A stretch of 64,000 nt of DNA. It comes from Siderastrea radians (Eukaryota; Cnidaria; Anthozoa; Scleractinia; Rhizangiidae). The notes under the pieces are model-generated. The model had not been told where the DNA came from, did not search any database, and was given only the letters and a program-made list of their open reading frames with translations. The stretch spans positions 7,867,537-7,931,536 of the forward strand of contig OZ024894.1 in assembly GCA_964017195.1 (NCBI GenBank), in the 5' to 3' direction. Position numbers and translations under genes: made by a program. Positions 38,987 to 50,900 of this stretch are shown here, in pieces (the stretch's first letter is position 1; each line of letters opens with the position of its first letter).

Positions 38987-41900
38987 CCAACCAACCAACC
39001 AACCAACCAACCAACCAACCAATTAATCAAAAAAAGAAAAGTTTTCCTACACGGGATGATGGGCCACGAAACTTTCAAAGTTTGAATGTGCGATACACGG
39101 AAATTTAGCACCCGCAACCACCCACCGGAAGAGAGCTTTGTTTTTTTAGTAAAATTTGTTTGAACGTTAAATCTTTGCATGGTTGTAACCAACTCCAATA
39201 ACAACTCATTCTGAGCAGGAAAATTCACGTAAATCTCAAACTTCAAGCTTTAGTTCATGGTCAATCATGACATGCTTGGTTTGACATGAAGCGTTCGTGC
39301 TAAGATAAAGCGAAGAAGGGTTAATTAACAGTCAACTTCGCAGGGAAATGTTGGGACGAAGAGGGGTAATCTACGGCTGGGTGTCCTGTGGAACGTCGGA
39401 TTTTCTTACCTCTGAAGATTCCTTCTTTTTAGACTCCGTCTTCTTAGCCGCAGCTTTCTTCTGACAAAACCACTCCTCCTCAAGATGAAAATCAGGCTGC
39501 ACGACTTCCAGGGCTAGTACCCGTGCCCACACACATGTCTTGCTTCTTTGTATTACGTGGGGAGGTAGCTTCTGCCAAGCCAGGCTTCTCATCTTGCTTT
39601 TAGGTTTCACCGCAGGGGCGAGCGGGCAGCTGACACTCCGCTGAACATTGTGCTGGAAGCCTCGAGTGACTGCAAATCCACCAGGAGGGGGCGGGGGTGG
39701 AACACCACCGGGTGGTGGAGGGGGTACTCCTCCTATTCCTGGGGGTGGCGGCGGAGGAGGAACACCTCCCATTCCAGGTAACGGAGGAGGTGGAGGCACT
39801 CCCCCCATCCCTGGAAGAGGAGGAGGCGGAGGCACACCTCCCATCCCGGGAAGAGGAGGTGGAGGAGGTATTCCTCCCATGCCTGGTAAAGGAGGCGGTG
39901 GGGGCACTCCTCCCATCCCAGGGAGAGGAGGTGGTGGGGGTATCCCACCCATACCAGGGAGCGGAGGAGGAGGAGGGATATTGCTAGCTCCCGGAAGTGG
40001 AGGTGGTGGCGGAATCCCACTGATTCCTGGTACGGGTAGTGGCGGAGGCGGAGAAGGAACCCCCGGGCCCGGCGGTGGAGGAGGAGCAAGTGGTATACCA
40101 TACGAAATACTGATATCTTGTCCAGGTAAAGGAGGTGGTGGTGGCGGTGGGGGAGGGGCTTGTCCGGCTTGAACTGGAGCAGCGTGATTCATCATTATTT
40201 CAGCTTCATCACCAATGGACTGTCCAGGCATCGGCGGAGGGGGAGGCGGTGGTGGAGGCTTAGACACGCCAAGTTCGATCGCCACACTTTCAAGGTCAAG
40301 TAGTTCACTGGGACTGGATGTCCGAGCATCCTTTTCCTTGTTGTTTTGTGAGGTTCTTCTTTCCGTTTCTTTATTATTTTGTAAGATACCTTCAAGGACT
40401 TGAACCGAGGACGAAGATGGTGCTTCTTCAAGAAAATTCACTGGACACCCTTCTTCCAACACAGTATCAGTTGAGGACGCTTGGATTTCCTCGAAAATCT
40501 CGTTTGTGTTTGTAGTGGATTTATGCCTATCATTGGGAACAGACAACAAACAAGCTGATCGCACATCTTCCGAAGACTGCTCGGCCACAGACATTCGATG
40601 TTCATCCAAGTTATCATCCTGAGAGCCACTTCGCGCTTTTTCGTTTTGGTTTCTCCCAGAGACTCCACTTTGTAAGGAGATCAGTTCTTTCTCGCCGGCT
40701 TCTAATAGCGAATCTACACGAGGGGCACTTTCAATGTTCACAGCTCGCTTTACAAGTTTCTCTATCACCTCCCATACTGAGTCTGACACGGGTGAATCGT
40801 CTTCTATCAGAAGTAAATTTTGCAAGATGCTTAACAAGTTTACTCCTTGTGGTTTGTTGCTCACCTAAAAATGAAAAACGACCTTCACGTAAAGGAAACC
40901 TTCTAATTCGTAATAAATAAAAATAACACCAGATGAAAGAACTGTTCAATAATTGTTATATGAATGGTGACACAGACTAGAACTGGGGAGCTATAAGTAC
41001 CTTGATCAGAATAATAACAATAATAAGTTAAGCAGCACCACAGTAGCTCAGTAGCTTTCATCTGAATGGTCAAACTTAAAGATTTCATCCACAGACTCAA
41101 AAGTTAGAACCACCTTGTAGAGCATGCAAAACAATACCACAGGAAAGTACCGCTCAGATGCTGTGCTTTGATTATTCATTCGTTAGGATTTCTAACTGCA
41201 CCGCGCCGACCACTGCGCCTTTTTTCTCTAATACTAGGGCCACTAGCCGAGGACACTGGCAAAATTACAAAATATGCTGAAGCTTAATGGATAAACAACA
41301 AGATGATAAAAACAATTTAAAAAGTGACAAACCTTTTTAAACAGGGCGTGGAAGACGTCCAGGTGTGAAGTGAGATTTACTCCTTCAGGGGAGCTGAGGT
41401 CTTCTTCATCCTCTAATCTTTGCTCTTCAAACACGTCAAGTTGAACCAACAAATCTTCATCGTCGTTATGTCTACACGAAATAAGGTTCAAACGTTAGGA
41501 CACTATATGGTATGATAATATTTTAGGGCAACACATTAGCGGTCCAAGATGTTTCTAGTACTGATCTTACCTCTCGTTAAACTTTACGCCAGCGCTGTCG
41601 ATGGTCAATACATAGTAATTGCCCAAAACAGCGCATTGTACCTTCCACAAGAAAGCTGTATTGCCTAGATAGTCATGCTATGCTTGACATACGTTTATTA
41701 TTCAGCTAGGCGGTTTGCTCCCCAGATTCTAAACTTACACCCCTAAAACCGCTTAACTCCAGTAAATATCAAAAGGAACTGAATAAAGTATCTGAAGAGA
41801 AATATGTAAAAAAAAAATGTGAAAGATTTAAAATATATGAGACTATCGCAGTTAAGAACGCACCTTATGTACAAAGTAGTGTCAAAATCAGTGTTTATCA

Positions 41901-44900
41901 ATAAAACCTGGATAAAAAATGGACCCAGCTTCGATAATCATACAAAAACGTCTTGTCTTTTCTCTTATCTGATTGCCCTACAAATGTTTTTTTTTTATTA
42001 TTAGTTTGATGATCTCGGTTCGTTGTTTCATTGATATTATAGAAGGGACAAAATGTTGATAAGGAACATGTTCTTGCGGTTTTTATGCCTCATTTACAAC
42101 AAAACAAACACGCAAAGCTTTTAGCTCACTGACAAGGAGAATAATACATAGTAAGAAATAAAGACCGAAGGTTTCTAAGTTTTCTAACTTTAATTTAAAA
42201 TACCAATTGAAATTAGAGCAATGATGGAGTAAATATCACCCTTTTAAAACTACCGTAGTTTTAAACGTCGTTTACAAGCACATATTAGTCTAATAAAACG
42301 TTACTTTTTCTTTAAAGAGCAGAAATCTTTGACAGTAAGACTGCTTAGATTTTCAAAACTATTTTCTTTCATCTGTTACGTTATTTCTTACCTCAAATTG
42401 CTCAGAATATCCAGCAGTCCTAAACCTGAAGCGGAATAAATCGGAGCCATTACATTTTAGCAAAACAGTGCTCCATGCTGGCGCACTTTCCACGCCGTGC
42501 TAATTTCGGCCAGGAAAAATGTTCTTTTCGCGAGGTGCTGGATGGAAAAATGTTATCCACGCGATATAAGAATGTTGCAAACGTTCGTTTAAGCAAAACG
42601 CACTTTCGGCTCCATAAATATCTTAAGATAACATAAAACGTTTTTTTTGTAAAAAGATGGACGTGCTGCCAGATCGAATCACCTGCTTATTCGCACGGAG
42701 TAGCATTCGTTGGGTCGTGTTTTGAATGTAAACGTTCTGTTTCTTGACCAATTGCTATAAATTTTAAACCACAAGTATTTTGCGACAATTTTCTCGCTGC
42801 AGGTAGCAGCACACAACCACTGAACGATTAGGAACTGTGTTTTGACCAATTATCAGACAATACTCGAGCTACAATAAGCGACAATACGCAGAAAATTACC
42901 TGCCGACTTGAGACTAGGTGGTCCGTCTCCAAGTCAGAAAAATTACAAAATTTAGAAAAATTACAAAGGTACAAAATTTTGGAGTTTTTCGCAAGATAGC
43001 TGGGTTTCCATTTTGACTACACGCAATTTTCACCTTCTCCTCGCATTTACGTTCGCGCTGTAACCATTCGCGGGGCTTGTGGTTAATGTAGTATAAACTT
43101 TGAAGATGCATGCACGAAATTAACTGAACAATGCGCCAAATATCTGCGCGGTACCCAATCACAGTACATTTACTGTTTCAACAGACAACCTTGTATTTTT
43201 CCAAGGCTAATTTTTATACGCAGCTTATCTTGGAGAGTTACATTTAGTGCATGGTCAAAGTTGGGTATATTCTGTGTTTTTCTGCTTGAGAAATGAGTTA
43301 AGACAATTGTTGATTTGATAATTTAAAATTTTTTCTTACCTGCAAACTCGTTTCGCAGTCTGACGCGTTCTTCGAAGTCTTCTGTGGCGATTAGTATAGT
43401 GTTTATAAAAGCCAGGCAAGTCGTCATATACGGTACAACTTCAGCATTTTTCAGCTCGTTAATGATCAGGCTAAATCTATACCTTTGTCCCTTGGTGAGC
43501 TGTCATAAATGAAGTAAAAAGAGAAAATTATGAGTTTTCCTTAAACCAAATAGTTCCTTTTTTATGAGAAACGAAGGAGATATGCCTCTAAGCTCAAAAC
43601 TATCTTTGGGTTTTTAAAATGTATTATACTTAACAGTTATTCACCGATGTGGAGGTGAGCCGAGCCGCGAAGCGGCGAGGTAAATTACTACCACTCTTTA
43701 CGGACACTGAGGTGAATAATTGTTTTAGTATAAGACAACAACAACAAGCTTTATTACCAAAAAGTTAAACTTTACAATATAATATATTAATACAAAAAAG
43801 AGGTAATGTTTACTCAGGATAACTATAAAGCTAATCGAGCTGAGTAAAACTAAGTATTGTTTAAGTACAGGAGGTAGGTTGGCACTAAAGCTTGGTGAAA
43901 GCAATTAATTAGTCAATAAAAAAGAGACGAAAAGAAGAAATAAATAAATAAATAAATAAATAAAAAATAAATAAATAAATAAATAAAATAAATAAATAAA
44001 CAAATACCAGTTGAAAACTCATGAACAGTAAGACTGTAAGATGATTAGCTTGACTTTGTTTTTAAACGTTTGAAGGGGGAGGTATTTAATGCTTTCGTCA
44101 AGGTGATTCCAAACTTTTACAGCTGCAAAGCGAATGTTGAATTTACCATAGTTTGTTTTGATGGTATTGATGTAATAGGTCGATTTAGAAACATGCCTAG
44201 TATTGTATGAGTGTACAGATGCTACTGTTTGAAAGAAATTTTCAAAGGGCATATACCAAACCAGTGGATAGCCAGCCCCAAATAGTTTCTTTTTTATGAG
44301 AAACGAGGAAAAACTCTTTCTGTGAAAAACTCTTTCTGTGAAAAACTCTTTCTGTGAAATCCAGAAAAATACAAAGAGGTGAACAGCAGAGACTATCACG
44401 AGTTTGAGTAGCCAATCAGAGCGAAAAACACTGTCCACTGGTTTGGTATATAGTAAACAGTTTTACGGGGTACCCGTTTTCATAAGTTCATGCTTTCTCA
44501 ATAAAAGACAGGATAATTTGGACATTTAATTGCACTTGGTAACATACCTTAAATATTAACGCTACAGTGGAGGCCAGAGTACGTTTTCATTTTATCCGAA
44601 GAACTGTTTGGAGTAAATGTGGTAAAACGGGATCATTCTTTATCAGAGAATGATAAGCCTATCTCTGGCGTTTGCTTTGAACCTTTACTAAAGAAACGTA
44701 TGGAAAAAGACCAGGATTGCCGACATCTCGAAAGGTGGAACCCTTCTTAGCTGGACAAGACGTTACCCATACTTCTGCCCCTTCTGATTTTCAGGATGCG
44801 CACCGAATTGGAGAAAGGATTGTCAGCCAAGTTGGAGAAAGCATTGACGGCCAAGTTTGATGGGGAATCTTTCTTCAATTTGACATGTTAATCTTTCTCC

Positions 44901-47900
44901 GGGCTGAAATGTTTCTGAAATTTTCGGTCTGATAAAAAGCATTCGAGGTCCACCTCAAAACATCCATCTTCTCCTAGATATTTGCCGGTCAGGTCCTGAC
45001 TGTTCCATTTGTTTTGCATCTAAAATTTTCGGAATTCTTTGTTTAAAAAAAGCAGTCGTTCGCCGGGAAGTCCAACACTTAAATCACTCGTCCGCAACGA
45101 CTTTACTACTCGTCACTAAAGGGCTATCAGGTAATTTGGTAAATTTCTTATTACCTTGTAATTCTCGAGTGCATCAATAGCCAGTTGATGTCCTTGATTG
45201 GAATAAAGACACAAGGCAGAGAGAAGTTCAAACACTTGTTTCTTGATCATAGTGTTGTTTGTGTCCAGAGCTGAAAATAAACAAAAATAGTGAGTTACTG
45301 CGCTATTGAACTACTGATTGCCATAAATACTATTTCACTTAAACTGACCTGGCGAGAAAAATAACATCGCAAAGGTTAAGGAGGTAAATTATTCATTGTT
45401 GTCAAACTGACCGGCCGGTATGTAAACAGCCAACGTCAGATCGTTTGTTTTCTGGCCAGCTTAGTCCGAAGGCTTTGTCTTGGGCCAGTGCGGTAAAGGC
45501 CTGGGAAAGAGTTGTCCCAATCGGTAATATTATGAATTTGGAGGCAAAAATCGAATGAGAGAGAGAGAGAAAGGTTTCACTGGAAGACAGTCAACCAGTG
45601 TCTGATTACTTCGTTAATTCTCAAGACTTGTAATATTGATTTTGCATAAACGCTGTAAGAGGAAATAAAATGTTAGACACAATGCAGAGTAATGCCTCCC
45701 TCACCCACGTAATGGTTCCTGAAAGTTTAAATTCTCGTCGAGTCGAAGTAAACATAATTCATGAAAAAAAAAATCATTTCCTGCTGATAAAGTTTCTCCT
45801 ACGACAGGTGCAAAAGCTTCAGGACTTTTGTATTGTGGAAACGACTTTTGTACACGATTGAATAATGCGGAGACAAGAACGAATTTCGTCGCTTATAAAA
45901 CTCAAAATATTTACTAAAAGCGGAAACTGCTACAACAGATCCTCAAAATCCGGATTGAGCAGAATTTGGGAAGTGATTGTTTTTGAAGGAGAAAAGAGAA
46001 GAACGCTCCCGAAGCAAGGGAAGAACGAAATGAAACTCAATTTCACACGAAGGCCAAGTTTGGGATTCGAAGCAAGCTTCATAGCAAGAGACGAGTGCTC
46101 TTTCTAAACTTTGTTGAACATAAACGCAACACGATGGTAGCGGCTGAAATCGGAGTTAGTAAACCTGGTTGCGACAAACAAGTTGCTGCTTCAATCTTTT
46201 CCAAAGGTATAACTTGGTTTTAACTGCAGTCTTTGAAGGTTCGTTAGCAGGTTAGACTGCTTGAAACTAAAAAGCCCCGCTGAAACAATGAATTTTTTTT
46301 ATGACAGAGCCAAGTTATTGCAATGATTAAAATTTTCTATACATAGGAAAAAAAATTATGAAAAAGTTGCAAATTTTAACCTGCAATTAAAAAAGTGTAA
46401 TACTATATATCACTGGAGGATACAAGATAAATTCTCAAGTCACAGAAATGAAAACTAATTTCAAATGATTCGTATAAAATCAGATATCATTTCTGCAACG
46501 TTTACATGAGTGGAAGAAAATTTCCTTTCCGCATTATTTGAAGGAGTTTTTTACAGTCGGTGTCATGTTTTTTTTTTTAATTCTGGACCATTAAGACACA
46601 CAGATACAAAAATCCAATTACCTAAGGATTTGAATGTTTCTCATTTTGCTCATGGCATGAGAACAAATTTGGCATGGTGTCACAAAATAAACGACTTTGG
46701 TTAATTACCAAACAAATTAACGACATGTTGGCCAGTACACAAGTTTATATGCTGAAACACGTCAAATACTTTCTTATGTCGTGGAAATAATTTATGAGTG
46801 AAAAGACATTTTACACAATAATATAATACCAGGGTAAATGAAAAAAGTTATAATGGGTCTCCCAGTGAGTTTCCAAGAGCATGTTTAATAAAAGTAATAA
46901 TTTAGCGAATATTATAACAAATATTCGGACACCTACCAAAAGCACATGATAAATTTGCCCGCGCGAAACAAGAAAAAATAATGGCGGGAACTTTTCACGC
47001 CCTGCCCACGCGCACAAACGCGAATCGAAGATAATCTTGCAAATTTTTGGCCCTCATGCCAAGTTTTTCTTTCTATTCCTTGACGTCATAACAGTGAAAA
47101 GTAAAAAAATTGTAAATGATCTATTGATTCAAAAGACAAAACTACCTTGTACAACTGCACCACATGAGAGTATTGTTCAGTATCTTTCAATTGAATGGTC
47201 GCATTTTGGATTTCATCCACAGACTCAAAAGTTAGAACCAACTTAAATGACTAAGTTTTGTTAAAAAATAAGCAATGATCGATTAAATAAAAACATAACA
47301 AAACCCAACCTTTCGCTAGACTTCGAACCAAAGTTTTGTTATGTGACATTGAATCAAGGCCCTGCTTGGAATTCATAACGGCTTTGATGCAGTTTACGCA
47401 TTCTAACTGCATAAACGCTTCCACGAATGACATTCTCCTGCCTCGGCTTAATCGTTCCAGAGCTTGAAAGAGAACTTCCATTCCGCCTTGAATGAGAAAC
47501 TCTGCAATCCATTGTCCAGAGCTCGTCTGAAGTTTTGTTTTGAGCCCAGAAAAATTCTGTAAAGACGAAGTGCTAAGCAACCGAACACACAATTCGGCGG
47601 AGATATCAGTAGAAATAGAAAAGTTCTCAATTTGCTTCCCATCGCGTGTACAGTTAAATTGTTCCCTAATAATGTTCCAGTTTTTCGCAACTTTAACATT
47701 TGCCATAATAACGGAGTTATACAACGAAGCAGGCAAACAGTTCAGCGGCCATTAAACCAAAACAAATCAGCAAGCGATTTGCGGTCAGCGAAGAAGTCGT
47801 TTCAAGGTTATCAGACGCGGAAACTGTTAAATTTGTAGGCTTATCTCGTCTGCACTTCTCTATGCAAATTGTTGTCCACTGTAAGATAAATCAGGCTTCA

Positions 47901-50900
47901 CTTTTCTAAAATTCAAGCACGGCATGAATAAATAAAGCACCCCACGTAAGACATCTCCTGGAGAAATTTGTCGATCACGACATTATTAAAAGAGAAAAAT
48001 GCATACGAGATAAATGGGGGCAGACTTTTTTGTAAATAGAAAAACATTAATTTATACTTTGTCAGTGTTTTGTTATTCACTTAGCCACTGTTCCTTCAGT
48101 GAGAGCCCTAAATTGTAATTACAATCGGAATAGTAAATGAGCTACCATTTTCAAGTGTTTGCTTTGTCAGTCGAGAAAGTAAACGTTGAATATATTTAAA
48201 CAGAAAAATACAAATTTCCTAGGCTAATAGAAGATTGTATACTGAAATAAAACTTCAGGATTTTTCTTTTGCGAAGATAAGCTTTGCCAAATCTTAGCAA
48301 GAAGAGTACGTGAGGTTCTTATGTCTAAAGATAACTCTAAAATTGCACATTGGATTGAGTAGGAATAGAACCATTAGGCCATCATTATTTAAAACTGTTC
48401 CCATTTCACACAAAACAATTAGCACTTCAAAGCAGGTGCTTGATGTAATTTGAGGAACCCTTTTTGGAGGTTGATTGAACCTTTCTTTAAAGAAGCAGTA
48501 ACTTGGGTATTCGACAGTACGTCTTTTCCCTGATATATTTTCGGTATAAATGTATGACTGCAGAGATCGAGAAAACCGGCGCAGTTCGCAACAAAATGGC
48601 TGTTGCTAGCTCAGTGCTTATTGACCATCTATAGTAGGGTTTTGTATAGAATCAAGAACCTTATACTCGAACAGTGGAACTCTTAGAGTTCTACTTTATT
48701 TCATGACCTGAGTTCCTAATTTTTTTTCCTGTAGCGCCGTTGATTATGCTGCACAAGGCGTTCGAGATAGATTTGGAGTCAGTAGTTGAAATTCATTCAA
48801 GCTTTTATAAGCAGTACCTTCCAACAGTATTGTTTGTTTACAATATTTTATAAAAATGACATTTTGAGCTTTCAGTGGCAATTTTGTGTTTGAACGTTTC
48901 TAGGAGTAACATGATCAAACAAGACAGCTGCCTATTCAAAAAGATGTTAACTTTGCCCAGCTCTTCTCGCATCCGGCAAAATGAAAACTGTTATGTTTCT
49001 TATACCAGATAAGGATTTCAGCCCAGATTGAAGCAATTTTCCGATGCATTAATTCAGAGTTTTAATGCCACAAAGATTATTTTTTGCGAAATCGTTTTTG
49101 GACTAACCAACGAGATACACATAATTGTTAGAGGAAGTTATTGTATGAATATTTCATACACAGCTCTAACAAACGCAATTCACAGAACAGACAATGGGAG
49201 TAAGAAATTGAAAATTCACTCATCAAGGCGAAGAGATACAAAATGGAAAAATTAGTAGCTGTCAAATGCTGTCCATTTGTTTACATATCTTACATTACCG
49301 TCCAACCTCCCGCAAATGGAAGCACAATTTGGACACAGTTGCCATTACTTTCAAGCATCCGCTAAGAGGGGGTTGTCTGTTTACGAGAAGTTAAAATTGT
49401 TGCATTTGTTTGTGGGTAGACGGTTCCGAGAGCTGACCAGCTACAACGAGGTCTCCGTTAAGGTGGATTTCCACTGTTGCGTATATTTTACGTGCGCACG
49501 GGCGTGAATTTAACGAGGTATGAACGGCCTAACGTAGGCCGTTCATACATCGTCTCTAATTTTATTTACGCGCGTAAAGCCAGTTAAATTCACGCCCGTG
49601 TGCACGAAAAATATGCGCAACAGTGGAAATCCACCCTTAGAGGACGTTTCACCCAAATATAAATATAAATATTTTCATGTTAAAAGTCATCTTTAGAAGC
49701 CAATAGATTCGGACGTTCAATTAATAACTTCTTTCCCAAGAAAATGTACTGCACACGGTATATTGTCGTGAAATCTAATTTATGCAATTTAAGCAAGGAT
49801 TAGTTTTGCATTACTTTATAGACCAGAAGAAAACTAAGAGTTACAGCGAAAAAAAAGGGATTATGCAAAAGAAGCTTCATTGAAACTTTTAAAATTAAGA
49901 GATTAAAACGTAAGCTCTCTTCCAAGATGCCTAGCGCCCCACACGTCGAGAAATTTTACGAAGACAAACACTGAAGGCGACAGCGACAGTTGTTTGATGT
50001 TCTCCACGAAGCATGTGAAAATACCATATTTTCACTTTGTCGTCGAGAAGCCGATATACCGTCCTTGCAACAGGGAGTTTCTTTCACCAAGCACGTGAGC
50101 CGAGATTCTTTCCATCCGGCGCGGTTTTTCAACCAATCAGATCGCTTCCACTATTCTCAAAAATGGGCTCCCTGAACGCGACTGGCTGTGTTACAGACTA
50201 TACTTACACGTGTAACAATGATTCTCTTTGCATTTCTATACCAGTAAGCTTGAAACTGAAAATCACGAGGGGAAAAAAGATCGTACAATAGAGGAAATAG
50301 GTGATAGAAAGACTAGAAATGCGTATGCTCGCCTCTAAGGTGCAAAACACTGAATGCGATAACGACAGTTGTTTGATGTACTCCCACGAAGCACGAAAAC
50401 CATCATGTTTTTGCTTTATTATCTCAGTTGAGACTCACAATGTTTGCAATATTTTAAGTTTTTTGCCATCACACGTCGCACACGTGCGCGCTTTTCTTTC
50501 CATCGCGGCTTTTCAGCCAATCAGGTTGCTTCCAATTTTCAAAAATGGGAACTTTGCGAGTCTATTTACCTAACTTTCATTATAACCTGCAAACGCGCCC
50601 AGGGTTTGGAAACGGATTACGAGATAGATCCGCTCCAGTGATATACTCTTCCCATCAACCACTTCAGGACAGCTTGCTCATAGACTAAAACCTGGTTTGC
50701 ATTATGCACTTGCACTGCTTGCATTCATGCAATGATGCAAACCTGGACCTAAGCGCCAGTACTTTTGAACATCCGCAACAAAAACGCAAGCGAAAGAAAC
50801 AATAAAACAGATGATTCTTTTGTGCCAGTTTTACATTTGACCAGTGCCAAACACCCCCTACATTTAACCCCCTACCTAATGCAATTTAATTGAGCATGCG

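Noticed and set aside
39648..40172. Long Gly-rich ORF on the plus strand
   Set aside because: It is the complement of the proline-rich FH1 coding sequence of the minus-strand formin.
48840..49300. Search for a further GBD exon between first exons 1 and 2
   Set aside because: No W..EFL or EC..CIK pattern in any frame.
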